Below, one piece after another: positions 43,607 through 56,300 of a stretch of DNA of 64,000 nucleotides; positions within the stretch are counted from its first letter, which is position 1, and every line of letters begins with the position of its first letter. The notes beneath the pieces were generated by a model. That model did not search any database. It saw only the letters and a list, made by a program, of their open reading frames with translations, and had not been told where the DNA came from. The position numbers and the translations under genes are program-made. The DNA comes from Citrus sinensis (Eukaryota; Streptophyta; Magnoliopsida; Sapindales; Rutaceae), in contig NC_068559.1 of NCBI RefSeq assembly GCF_022201045.2, positions 3,570,501 through 3,634,500 of the forward strand, written 5' to 3'.

Positions 43607-46228
43607 ATGACGAGTACCAGAATCGTGTTCAGCAACGGCGTCGTTTCGCAGGCCTCCGATACACCGTCAGTTTCAACTTTCCTTCAAGAACGTCGAGGTG
43701 CATACACGACCACACGCACTCACAACAACGGCTCGTGTCTCTTATTTTGGGAACGGCATTTACGACGCCTCGCAAGTTCAGCAAGAATCCTCTACAATTC
43801 AAGCCCAAATCTTTTGTTCAAATCACCAACACCATCAGGGCTAGAACCAATACGAACACCATCATCGTCATCTTCACTATCAATGTGGGAATCAATGATT
43901 AAGTCTTTAGTTAATGATTCAATGAACGAAGCGTTACCCATTGCGTTGAAAGAGAGGAGAGACGGGGAGGAATTGGCGGTTACAGTTCTTGTTAGTGGGG
44001 ATTACGGGCAACTGAGTGGAATTGAGAATATGGGCAGTGATGATTTTTTGGGGGTGTTTGATGTGTCTGTGCATTTTAGTGGGTATGTGCCTTTTGTGTT
44101 TGGCGTTGAGGGAACTGGGGCCCGCTTGGCTCTGGTGGGTCGTGGAAGGGATGTTGCAGAGGCGAAGTATTCGGATTGGGTAAGGTTAGTTTAAGTTTTG
44201 AATCGAGCTTACTTGAGATTTGAATTGATTGGTTGTAGTAGTATTGTGTCCTTAAAAATTTTTTTGATTTTGATTCATGTTCATGGAAATTTTGAACCAA
44301 AATGAAGGCATTATTAGTTGTTGTTTATTCAATCTTATGCAGGCTCAGGAAGCCTTTGGAGAAGCTGAGGCCACCTTCGGTGACTGAGCTTTTGTTGTCA
44401 AATGATGGTGATCAACTGCTGGAAGGCTCGATAACAAACTTTTTCGTTGTTTGTCGTAAGGTGTGTGATTGTCAATCAAATCTTCCGAATCATTGCTGTT
44501 GCTTAGTATGAATAGTATCATGAAGTTGAAGTTGAAATATTGCTGGTATGATATGGGGTTGTTAACATTATTAGATATCAGGGGCGATTGAGATTGAGGT
44601 TTGGCAGCTGTAGCTTAAAAGTTATAGCACTAAAGTGTTTAGTAAACACTAACTGCCATACCTTGAAAACTATCTATTATATCTTTAGGCTCTTGTCCAT
44701 TTTTCCCATGGATAGTACTTGGCTCATTCAAGTTATAAATCACAAATGCTTCTGCAAGACTTAATTGATAAGTGGAGTGGAATTTCAAGTTGACATGTGG
44801 CTGTGGATTTGATGTGGGCGTTATGTATCAACTATGCACTATAAATTTCATTATTAAATGGTTTTATGAAATATGTTCTTAGGATAACAGTGAAGCAGAA
44901 GACAAATTCTTGCAAACTTGCAATAATAGCCATAGTTTTGAAGTGCAAACAGCTCCTATAAGTGATGGTGTCCTTCCAGGAGTTATACGCCAACTAGTTA
45001 TTGAGTAAGCATACCTTCAGTGGAATTTAACTGTGTACTATTTCGATATGCTTATATGAATTGGTTGGGGTGTATTTTGTCATTGCATTTTTCTTAAATA
45101 CTTTTTATTCTGTTCAGAGTATGCCGAAGCAAAGGAATTCCAATACGTGAATTAGCTTCATCGTGGTCGCAGCATGAACTCTGGAAAGAGGCATTCATTA
45201 CAAGTAAATATTCCAGTTCCTTTGATCTTATTGCCCAAAAAAGGTTCGCTTATTTATTACAAATGATTTAACAACCTAGGATTGGGTTTCCACTCACCTA
45301 TCTTTGAGCGGAATCATATCTCCACACCTTTGCTTATTACTTTTCTCTAACCCCAGGTGTGTTACTATTTAACGTGGTCACTACCATCGGACATAAGAAC
45401 CTTTCATAAGCTAAGTTACACTAAGAGTAAACACCGACTTTAAGACTGCTTTCTGAACTGTTAATAGGAAATGACTGCTTTCTGAACTGTTAATAGGAAA
45501 TGACGTGTAGCAATTATGTGCAACCTTTGTAGGTAGATTTTTGAAATTGTTCCAGGGCATCATACCATGGATTTCTGGTGGTTATGTTCATTGTTTCATT
45601 GCATCAACACTATGCTCCAGTTGCTAGTAAGACCAACTCTTTATGGTGGTTACTGTTGTATTAAATACTGCCTTTTGATGAGGATTGTAAGTAGATATTT
45701 CTTGCAGGTAGCTTGAGAGTTTTGCAGCATGTGGAGTCAATTCAAGTCCCAAAGACATGGGAATTGCAGGAATCGGATTGTTGGAATGACATTGCATGGG
45801 AGCAGAAATTGTTTGAGGTGCATGAATTTCTGAGTTTCTTTCTAATTCTAACTGCACTAGTAATTATATTTGAATTACTCCTCATTTTCTGCCGCACACC
45901 CTGCATTGTATTGGATGACAGGGAGGTCCTGGGATGATCACAAAAACAATCCAGGTGAAATACAAATTTTCATGCGCTTGCACCAGCCATTGCACTTGAT
46001 GTGAGGCTGTTTCATATGAAATTATTGCTACCATACACCATTTGCCCTACCCCTCTCTCCTGATTCTGATTCAAATTCTTCACCAAATACAGTAAAATAG
46101 AATGAATAACACAATAACTCTACCCGCTCCTCATCTTTCTTTTATTCTTTTAATTTTCATGGCTGTTGGTGAAGCAGGAAGAGATCATGGAGAGAGCAGG
46201 ACTGGGAGGTTATACATTAAAGAGGTGA
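43607..46228 (+). CDS. Class-IV aminotransferase-fold PLP enzyme
   Basis: Exons 43607-44184, 44343-44460, 44883-45004, 45118-45203, 45708-45817, 45922-45954 and 46178-46228 join in frame to 365 aa. The protein belongs to the fold-type IV (D-amino acid aminotransferase / branched-chain aminotransferase / 4-amino-4-deoxychorismate lyase) superfamily. FSNGVVSQASDTPSVSTFLQ, RGAYTTTRTHNN and FWERHLRRLASSARIL form the N-terminal part. AKYSDWVRLRKPLEKLRPP carries the likely cofactor Lys. LLLSNDGDQLLEGSITNFF, APISDGVLPGVIRQLVIE and the late GGPGMITKTIQ are PLP-phosphate-site motifs. No clear organelle presequence is seen. Substrate is unknown; it resembles the uncharacterised plant branch, not the plastid ADC lyase itself. 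Confidence 0.85.
45444..45501. repeat. 29-bp perfect tandem duplication
   Basis: Two adjacent copies of a 29-bp unit starting GACTGCTTTCTGAACTG, in intron 4 of the aminotransferase-fold gene. Perfect identity suggests a recent event. Confidence 0.85.
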
Positions 46229-46458
46229 ATCACTCTGTTTCATTTGATCTGCATGGGAATGGTGGAGGAAACTTTAACACTCTGCTGATTCCAAAGTGGA
46301 GCCAGTCACTGGTCTTCATTCACTGCTCGCCTTGTTTGTTTTTGTCACCGCGTGAGGATCCCCAAGTATACGTCCAAACAGAACTGACACCGTCATGGAG
46401 ATTAAGAAGATGCTGGATTCTTCTTTCATGCATATACATATATTCTTCGTATAATGCT

Positions 46459-47003
46459 TAAGGCCATGTTTGGATGTTGGATTAAAGGTAGGATTAGACT
46501 AATTTAAAGAATAAAAAAATTAATCCAATCCAGAGTTATGTTTGGCTGTCAGGACTAAAAAATTAGTCCAAATTTTAGTCCAACATTCATAGGACTATTA
46601 ATCCTCATTTTCATATGGGTTTAGATAGGATTAGATATTTGATAGTTTAAATTTGTTACTAGTCACAAATTTATTCAATAATTCATTTTTAACTTTTTTA
46701 GAATTTAATATTAAATTAAATTTTTAATTCAATAATTTATTTTAACTAGTATGTAATATATTAAACACAAAAAATAATTCAATATATTTAATTTCAATAA
46801 TATTAAAATCTAAATATTAAATTTAACAAATAGCAATATGATTTAAAAAATAATATATTATTTAAATAGTTATTTTAGCTTCATTAAATTAAATTTAATA
46901 AAGTCTTGTTACCAAACAAAAAACAGCCTAATCCAATTTAATCTAATCCAATCTAATCTTAAGAGTTAATCTAGTTCAATCCGATCTTTCAAATGTAGTC
47001 TAA
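46459..47003. mobile_element. Possible MITE just after the aminotransferase gene
   Basis: The left end AAGGCCATGTTTGGATG and the right end reversed (CTTAGACTACATTTGAAAG) are imperfectly inverted. Subterminal AATCCAATCC/GGATTAG words recur on both sides. Flanking TTA and TAA do not form an exact direct repeat. It probably lies in or near the 3' UTR of the gene. Confidence 0.5.
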
Positions 47004-47651
47004 GAGTTAAATTATAGGTTGTATCTTTATCTTTAAAGAATGTTTTACAACCTTTGCTGAAGTCACTGTTACTGAATTTTATGCACATGTAATGGCCCGT
47101 CCCCGATTGAGGTTGTGGTTATTGTTGGGCAAAGTATCTATTATCAGGAAAAATTTAGAATACATCAGAGGTAATACAACCAACTAATGTATATATGATA
47201 TATGTATTTAAATTTAATATAATCATAATTTACATTATAATTTTTTAAAATAAATAAATATATATTATAACATTATTTGTTTATTGTAGGCTGACATGAT
47301 ACCTTAAATGTATTCTAGAAGCTTCTTCTATCATCATCGAGAGCCACTGTTATTTGAAAATTAATGCTTGCCCCCTCAACCTCTCCTTTATTGTTCTAAT
47401 CAAATATAACTGAGTAGAAATTTTTAATTATTTTTTCAACTGTTTTTTCGGCCGAAATATCGTCAATATTTGATCATGGAAGTATAATTATATACTCTCT
47501 ATGTACGCTGAAAGTGTCTAATATTTTTAACTCATTTCAAAGTAGATTTAGTGCTAAACTCAAATATTCAAATTACATTGCAAATAGTTGATTTAAGAAT
47601 TTTTAGTAAATATTTTATTGTAAACATCAATAGAGTTATATTGATAATGAT

Positions 47652-48514
47652 GGGAAAAAGTCCTTTTCATCCCTAGGGTTTCATGCAATAGTTCATTTTA
47701 TCATTACTTTTTAAACAATAGCTCTAAACATCCTTCTGCTAACTCACCATTGATTTTTTACCATTAACTAGCAATTCATTGAGGGCAAAATAAGATTTTT
47801 CATTAATGTGATACAAACTATATTAAAATAAAATTTTTACACAATTAAATAACACTACAAAATATGTAAAATTCATTAATTTATTCTTAAATGCAATCAA
47901 AGATGAAATAGTTTGATATAGCCACTAAATAATCATCATAAGTAATAAACCGTAATTAACACAATATTTTTAAATTATTGGGAAAAAAATTCAAAAATAC
48001 AACTAATTTTGTGTGTGCTTGCACATATTGAATATCTTCTTAATCTTGAACAAATTTTTATTTTGAACTTTACCGCCACTCTTCTTTGATCATTATTATC
48101 TCCCCAAGTGCATACTACTATCTGCTTAAGTCCGCTCATAGTGCAATTAAAGAGTATACTTATACAAATATAAAAATTATAATTATTTTTTGTACTTAGA
48201 TTTAGAGTTTATAAGACTTTCATACCGATAAAAATAGAGAGGAGTGCAAAATAATTACTTGAAATATAAGTTTTTCATATTTTCGGTATTTCTTGTTTAG
48301 TGAAATTAGATAAAAATTATTTTTAATTATATGTCAAATTTTATTTTTAAAAAATTTTTGCTTTAATGAAAAATCCATTTTTAATCTCAATGAATTGCTA
48401 ATAAATAACATTTAACTAATGGTGAATTAATATAATGATATTTTGGGCTATTATTTAAAGAGTATAAATAAAATGGGCTATTGCATGAAACTCTGATGAT
48501 AAGGGTCTTTTCCC
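47652..48514. mobile_element. Long-TIR MULE-type MITE
   Basis: The left arm GGGAAAAAGTCC...GTTTCATGCAATAG and the right arm reversed GGGAAAAGACCC...GTTTCATGCAATAG are inverted over about 150 bp. Flanking 10-mers TGATAATGAT and TTATAATGGT agree at 8 of 10 positions, fitting an old MULE TSD. Its left arm resembles 10499-10650. Confidence 0.72.
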
Positions 48515-48524
48515 TTATAATGGT

Positions 48525-49320
48525 AGATAGGCTTTAGAGGCCATTGATTGCATTAAATTCAGAGAGTTTATGAGATAATCAATGAAATAATTTATGTCGT
48601 AAATTTCCAGTAAGCTCTAAAGATCCTCAATTTACACGTTTGTGTCGTGATTTTCAAGCCAAAAGATTTCCAATTAGTAGTATACAATCTCATATATTAG
48701 ATTAAATAAATATATTAATATCTCACCTCCGTTTTCAATGTGTGACATTACAGCCTTCACATGCAACACATTTTATGATAAATTTTGCAATTTATATATT
48801 ACAAGGAAAAGAAAATTTTTATTAAAGATGAATATTTCGGAACGAAAAAAAAATCACTTCAGCTCAGAAACAGTGTTTTCATTTTACTGTCGGTGACTTC
48901 ATTTTGTCTTGTCCATGTTTGAAAATTTTAAATAAAAAAAGAGAGAGAGAGAAAAATCAGAGTCCGGTAAAAAAGGGCCAAAAAAAAAAAAAAAAAAAAA
49001 AGAGGTGACTGGTCACGTTTTTGTTTTTCGTTCACATTGATTGGTCACTTCACTTTTCCAGTAAAACAAGCACAAGAAACGTGTGTGGGACCGCCTCTGT
49101 ATGTAAAAAACGTAGGGACCCGCATCAATAAATCAGCCAATCCAACGGCTCTGATCCATAAAACACCACTCCCCAAACAACCCAAAAGATCTACGAGATC
49201 ACCATCGTCATCATCCTCGCATCTCTCCCTCCCTCTCTTCTCCATCGTCAGATTTTCTTTCTCCTTAAAAACCAAAACCAAAATCAAATCAAATTAAACC
49301 AAAAAAAAAAACTATTAAAA
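48525..49320. promoter_or_regulatory. Upstream region of the NF-YB gene
   Basis: AT-rich, with (GA)n and A-runs near 48940-49000. The 5' UTR probably lies in about 49200-49402, rich in CT (CTCCCTCTCC), as is common upstream of plant housekeeping genes. Confidence 0.4.
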
Positions 49321-49791
49321 ATAAACAAATCATAATTCATAACCAATCGCCACCTCCCTCTCCCCCCTTCTCCAAACTCGCGCGCCAAATACAAAAACTC
49401 TGGTATCTCGCTCTCTTTATATGATCACAAGTTTATCTTACGATGATTTTTTTTAAATCTTCATTATTTCAATATTTTAGTTTCATGTTTTAAATTTTAA
49501 GTTTTGTATAAAATATGTATACATCCATGGTAATAATTGATTATGCGCAAGGATGTTTATGATTATGTGTGTATGTTTTGTATGTGTGTGTGTGTATCTG
49601 ATGGCGGAAAGATCGAGGGATCATTCGTTGTTATTTTTTATGTTATATATATGCACGTATGTGTGAATCACGTGTACATACATGATGCATGATGCATGAT
49701 GCATGTGCAATCTAGGGATCGCGTTTTTGAGTTATTTTTGATGAGTCGGTTTTTTTTTGTGATATTTTTTAGGGGATTTTATTGGTCGGAG

Positions 49792-52700
49792 ATGGCGGAA
49801 GCACCGACGAGTCCGGCGGGAGGTAGCCACGAGAGCGGGGGAGAGCAGAGCCCGCACGCTGGGGGAGTGAGAGAGCAGGACAGGTATTTGCCAATAGCTA
49901 ACATTAGCAGGATCATGAAGAAGGCTTTGCCTGCTAATGGCAAGATCGCTAAGGATGCTAAGGATACTGTACAGGAATGTGTCTCTGAGTTCATCAGCTT
50001 CATTACCAGCGAGTATGTAATGCAATTCAATTCTATTTCTGTTAATTGCTTTTATTTATTATTAATACTGTTTTCTTTTTGGTGATAATTGGTTGGTCAA
50101 TTTTATAACAGCGAATTGGTGTGTTTGGAAAGTGTGTAGCTGGCTCGATTTTGATTTGAGAATGTGATGGTGTTTTGGAAAATAAAGGTCCTATAGTTTG
50201 GTGGAAGGTGTCAGCTTTGGAAAGTGGTTTTTTTTTGTTTTTTTTCATTTTATCGACTGGATTTTTTTTTTCAAATGAGGGATTTTGTTTTTGTCGAACT
50301 TGATAATTGTTTTGGGAAGTTAGATTTTGTTTGGTTGGATAAAGATGTCGTTGATTTTAATAAAAGGGATTTTATTTTGTGGACTGGGTGAATGGTGTTG
50401 TTGAAAGTGAAAATTTGTCTTGCGAATTGTGTTTGATGCTTCCAGGAGCTGGCTTTTGTTTTGTGGAATGTGGTTTGTTTGTTTGCAGTTGTTTTATTGG
50501 AAGATCTGATTCGGTTTCTTGAAATAGGTTTTTCATTTTTGTCCTGTAGGGCGAGTGATAAGTGTCAGAAGGAGAAGAGGAAGACAATTAATGGGGATGA
50601 TTTGCTCTGGGCAATGGCAACTCTGGGTTTTGAAGATTATATTGATCCTCTTAAGGCATACCTTATGAGGTACAGGGAGGTAAGATTTCTTTCACTTCTG
50701 GCTCCTCCTTTCCTTTAGCTTCATTGATTCCTGTTCTCTTCGAACTCTGAACTTTCCTTGCTTTTATTTGATAGTAACCGAATGCATCATTGACTTTTTG
50801 TTGGCTTTTTGTGCAATGCCTTGAGAAGTGTGTTTCCTGAAAATTTCTGACAATTATTGCTTTTTTGTTTCTTTTGGGGACTAAATCTTGCAATAATCAC
50901 ATTGTCATAGATGGAGGTAACAAAACTCTCTTACTCCTGATCATTTATCATTTAATTTATATAGCCTTTATTTCCTGCCTTGTAAAGTTATGAAGCCAAC
51001 AAATTGAATTTTGACAGGGTGACACCAAAGGATCTGCTAGGGGTGGGGATGGATCTGCTAAAAGGGACACGATTGGAGCTCTGCCTGGCCAAAATGCACA
51101 GGTGCAACACTACATAATTCATATGATTCCACTTTGGAATTCCTTTTAGGGGTTCAATTTTTTCTTTACTGGTGGAGTTCTTTTGTTCTGGTTAAATAAA
51201 TTTTGATCTTATGCTTACTTTATTTTATTTCTCATTGTGGTAAATTTTTCTGCAGTATGCTCTTCAGGGTCCACTCAACTATGCTAATCCCCATGTAACT
51301 TTCTCTCTTTTGCATTTGATCAGTTTCTTATTAACAAACTGAAAATAGAAAATTATTAAAAGTTGGAGATGACATATTGTTTGGTTTGCATATTGGTCGC
51401 TCATTTTCAATCTGCTTGTGGTTTCTTTAAATAGGAATGTCATAGGTTAATTTGTGTTTCAAATTGCATCCGAATTCAAGTTATATCTCTCCATACCTTG
51501 GTTGTTTGTTAACCCTATACATCAAACGTTTGTGCAAAGGAGTATAGGTCTACAAAGTAACCCTATATGGTCATGTTCACCTAGACCCCAGATATATAAT
51601 TTGAGACTTGTGCCTGAGACCCTTTTGTGTATTGGCTTATTTGTGCTGAGAATAATTCTTTTGCTAATGTTGATTTCTCTACTGCTGGGAATTGTGCGAG
51701 TGCTGGTCTCATCTGCATCATGTAAAAAGATAACATGCATAGTTTTTGTAAGAGAAAAAGGTTGAACACTTTAACACATTGCTCTTTCTAAAATTGTCGA
51801 AATTTCTCAATCTATATTCTTTTCTGTTTTTCTCTTTTCTAAATGAGAAAGTATGGACTTTAGCTGCTTAAGCCTTCTTATTATAAATAACTGATGAGCA
51901 ATGCCTATTAGGAGGCGTCTGATCTTTGCGTCAACTAAAGACTGATATAGACTCTAGTGTATCACCTATTGAAGCTAGGGGTGGCAAAACGAATAATCGA
52001 ATCCTAAACGAATTGGATCAAAGTTTTGTGAATTCGGATTCGATTTATTTATTAAACGAATATTCGGTTCGATTCGTTTAGTTCGTTTAATAGAATTAAT
52101 AAACAAATCGAATCGAATCCAAATTCGTTTATTAACAAATCGAATTGAATATGAATTCGTTTACAAAAATTAAATAACTAATCTAAACCATAAAATTTTT
52201 CATCTCATTTATATATTGTCTTATTATTATTTATAATCACTAGATTAACCTTCAAATTTTAAAAATTTTCATAAATATTTAAGAATAAATAAGTAATTTG
52301 ATTAAACGAATAATAAACAAATAGATTGTATTCGGTTCGTTTATAACTCATTTATTAAACGAATCTTAAACGAATAAACGAATCAATGTCTTCAAACCCG
52401 GATTCGATTCATTTAATTATCGAATCGAATTCACCCATTTATTAAATGAATCAATTTTTTCAAACCCAAACCCATTTAATTCGTTTCGAATCAAATCAAA
52501 TAAACAAATCCTAACCCAAATTGCCACCCCTAATTTTGAAGTTGAATACTTGAATTGTTCCTCTCATGGATAGTAGATACAAGTAGATTAACATTAATTC
52601 CTTGTTAAGTTCTGTTCGAAACTCGTTTGGGCTGTTATGCTGTTGGAATGGATGAGTCATCATAGTGGTAAAGTTATGGATTAGTCTAAATCTGGTGTGG

Positions 52701-53319
52701 ATAAGGCCTTTTCTTTGTATGTTAACTAGCAGCTATGATGCTTCAGTACATAAAAGTTATTCAGGACCTACTTGACTATGAGTCAATTTTGCTGAATGTT
52801 CTTCCCATAAAAAACATAATTAATTCTCAATTTATGCCAAATACGGTACAGCTGAAGGGGCATGATTCATACTGATAGTCTGTTTCAAACCACAATCTGG
52901 TTTGTGATGGAATTATGGATAAGTGCGTGCCGAAGTTACTTGATGTTGGAGATACCTAGTGTAGTTAAAAGGCTTATGCTTGGAATTTTTTATGTATTGT
53001 TTCTTGTTTCTCCCATTTTTTTTTGTTTGGGGGAGGGGTGGGGGGATTGTGCAAATGACCTTCCATTTGTTTATTCACTCCAGTGGTGACTTTATTTTTT
53101 TAACATTTGTCTACCACGCTGCTTTGTGAAAAAATTTTGAGTTGTGAAACAGAAATTGGTCCATCGCTTTCTTTTTCTTTTTGTTGTAAGGGAACAAACA
53201 GGGGAAGGGCTTGTACTGGAATTTGGTGTTGCATTGGATTCTAATTGTGTTGGTTTCATGCAATTTGACAGGCACAGGGGCAGCATATGATTGTTCCATC
53301 CATGCAGGGAAATGAATAA
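49792..53319 (+). CDS. NF-YB: NF-YB subunit of the CCAAT-binding complex
   Basis: Histone-fold partner of NF-YC; the dimer binds NF-YA or CO-type proteins on CCAAT DNA in the nucleus. CDS exons 49792-50012, 50550-50679, 50911-50916, 51018-51101, 51256-51294 and 53272-53319 join in frame to 175 aa. The Gly/Ser-rich head [11 protein letters not shown] is followed by the fold at about 30-117: [58 protein letters not shown] and [12 protein letters not shown]. The third coding exon is only 6 nt (Met-Glu). The C-terminal tail is [12 protein letters not shown] to VPSMQGNE. The ATG after an AG at 49771-49772 suggests a 5' UTR intron (about 49403-49772). The sequence is closest in my judgement to the NF-YB8/10 group. 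Intron 5 hosts a hAT element. Confidence 0.94.
50911..50916 (+). other. 6-nt microexon of NF-YB
   Basis: ATGGAG between TTGTCATAG and GTAACA. Inclusion gives RYRE-ME-GDTKG, as in known NF-YB proteins; skipping keeps frame and gives RYRE-GDTKG. Confidence 0.8.
51976..52532. mobile_element. Non-autonomous hAT element in NF-YB intron 5
   Basis: Ends TAGGGGTGGCAA/TTGCCACCCCTA. The interior is made largely of AAACGAAT/ATTCGTTTA words on both sides of a short AT core. The TSD is not clean: ATTGAAGC on the left against ATTTTGAAG on the right. It sits in the intron 51295-53271 and has no coding frame. Confidence 0.78.
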
Positions 53320-55057
53320 GTGGTTTCTAGCTTCACTGTCACATATTTTATGATTTTAGGGTTGCTCAAATTGTTTAGTTTCAACACCTATAGCATCTTT
53401 GATATTAACTTATCTGCTTGATCTGAAGTTCTATATTTTTTCAGATTTTTTTCCTTTTATGTTTGTTGTTGAGGGTGATGGTGATTCGGATTTTTTTCCC
53501 TTCGCTTTGTCTTCTACGTGCCCTTATCAACAAAACAACTGTGGTAGTCCGATGATTAGTGCTGTAAATTTGACTCTTTATTTAATAGATGATTGCATGA
53601 AACATATGAAGAAAAAGCTAATGATGTACTGAGAATTCTGGTTGGGCATTTTGAAGTCATGTAATTTGGTAGCATCTTCTAATCTCCTCTGCATAAAGAC
53701 TACAGGCAGCAAATCAATTTAACAGGTTGGGAAACGATTGTCAGTCTTTGCTGATAAGCAATAATGTTAAATAATTTTTCATATCTCCATAGTAGGTTTT
53801 CTCAGCAGCAGCATGGAAATTTAGGTGTGTTTAAAACTGTTTAGTACTTTCTGCGGAAATATCTCAGCAAGTCTTTTCATTTCTCAGCAAATCTTATAAA
53901 TCACTCGACTAGCAAGTGGTCGTATACAATATGATTATTCAACAAATTGTGCATTTTAAACTGCAACAATGAATGTATTTATTTATTGGGTTATTGAAAA
54001 CCCAAGGCGACCAGCATCAGCATGCAAGTGAGCTCACTCAACCAACGTTTCAATAAAGGGCACCAAACGCTACGAACATATATATGTGGCCAATTGTTCG
54101 AATCAACAACTCACAACTCTCTCAATCAAGGTAGTAGTAGGCAACCCGCGCGTGACACTTGTTTTTTTCGTCACTGGAAGAAAGGGTACCACGTTAGAAG
54201 CACGTGAGTTGTGATAATAGAGTAATAGACACAGAGAGAGAGAGAGATTTCCAAGCGAGCGTGTTGTGTGCGCAGCAGTAGTAGTAGTAGTAGTAGTACA
54301 AGAAGTCACAACTAGTTACTAATTTAATTATCTAGTGTCTCATGTACTCATCCTGTCCTGTCCACTCTCCCCACGACGTGACCATCATTTGTTGTTTGCA
54401 CGAGCTCGCCAGCTCAACCACCATCACCAAACATCAACACCAATTTTTGTTGCATGCTTGTATGTATGTATGTATGTATGGATGGATGGATGGATGGATG
54501 GTGTTATATACAATTATGTTAAACAGAGAGCAGGTGGGGTGGGTGTTCTTTTTTGCCAACTTAGACCCCATGAGAGTGGGAGTGTCCAGTTCACACCACT
54601 CACTATGAGTATGTATGACCCCCATTTGAGGCCCTCCCTCAACACAATTCAATAATAACTCCTTTTTTTTTTTTTCTTTATCACCATGTTCGACATTCAT
54701 TGATGGTCAAAGTTTCTGCATATATTTTTGGTATTAAATCCCAAGACCAAATAGATAAGGGAAATGGTTTTGATGCCTGCAGTATTACAGCTGGCCACGT
54801 TTTAGTTTGCAGAGAGTGGAGAGGAGGATCGATCAAGATTTGTGACCTGGCCTGGCCACCCTCACCTCACGTGCCCATTGCTTTGTGGTCTTGTTGAGCT
54901 TGCAAATACAAAAAAAGTGCTTTCATTCGCAGCGCCAGTGAGAAACGTTGAGCGGAATCAATATGTCAACGTGAAATGATTAATAAAGCAATATATCACC
55001 AAGCCATCGCCACCATGCTTCCTCCTTTATTCTCTTGTTTTATAATTTCAGTTTTTA

Positions 55058-55092
<35 letters not shown>

Positions 55093-56300
55093 AAAACTTC
55101 ACGAGCGAGCTAGCTAATGAATTTATATACATGCACATGAAACGCACTTGTCTTCATGCATGTACCAATTTCTTGCCTCACAATATGAATTTAATTATGG
55201 GATTTTTATTGTCATCTGGAGATACTTTTGTAGGTATTTGGTGTAACTCTAAAAACCAAAAAGCTTATAATCACAAATGTCAAAGTTTACAACTCTTATT
55301 TTCCTCGTGAGTTTTTTCACACTTTAAATTATAAATTTTAAAACTGAGAATCCGTTTCGGATGTAAGGGCTCAAAACTGATCGAATTTACTTCCAAAAAC
55401 ATCTGAAAATAAATTAACTTCAACTAGTGCATGCATGAGTGGGGAGTCAAACTTCTCTTCGCATGAGTTATTTGTTAACTGTGCATCATCACATACTGTC
55501 TAAGTAGATGTCAACAAGTACTCTCATCAATAAATTTAAAATAATTAAAAGTAAATATGTGATGATATAATAATTGATGATGGGGTGATGACGCAACATC
55601 ACTTGAGACTTTCCCAACAATTTATTCGGTGAAAAAAAAAATAGAATTATCGATTTTCTTTGAGGACTTTATTTAGTCAATGTAAAATCACGCACCTAAT
55701 TACTCGATTGATCATTTTGCTTTGGTGTCTGACACAGTCAACGGAAACCTTTGACTGCATCCATTTCTTGGCTGTGTGCAGTGTGCCTCGACTCGCTTTA
55801 TTCTGCCTAAGCTTTTTAAAGAGTATCTTAAACTATATTTTTATTACTTTATCGAACAATCAAATAAGTACTTTTATTATTATGGTATAGTTCAAAAAAC
55901 AAAGACTACTTTATTTTTTTTTAATAACATATCCGATCAGTGTAAAATCTAAGTTCCTAAATAGTTCTCAAATGATACAGTTTAATAAGGATTTGATCAA
56001 AAAGCTAATAAATTTATTTGACTGACTTCTACTTCGAATTCAAAATGTCAATGAGTTTATACTGCTGAGAAAGGAATAGGATCAATGATTATGTTTTCTT
56101 TTAGGAGATATCGCCGTTACAATTAAAACTTTATTATTATTATTATTATTATTATGTGTGTGTATGTACAAGATTTATCTAAAAAATTATAACTCAAAAT
56201 GTATGTTATTATAGTGGACATTAATGTTGTTTTTAGTAGATTTTGGATGTGTGAGTGAAAGCTCCAAAACTTAACTGAGAATAATGAATTTATTTTTGTT
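53320..56300. other. 3' flank of NF-YB and intergenic DNA with microsatellites
   Basis: Probable 3' UTR to about 53700. Microsatellites: (TAG)n at about 54276-54298, (TATG)n/(GATG)n at 54460-54501, (AC)n at 55062-55090, (TTA)n at 56130-56155. A GC-richer stretch at 54000-54900 has overlapping open frames on both strands that match no family I know. Confidence 0.5.

Noticed and set aside
49683..49705. GATGCAT repeats resembling RY seed-promoter elements
   Set aside because: They lie in the probable 5' UTR intron of NF-YB and look like a simple repeat.
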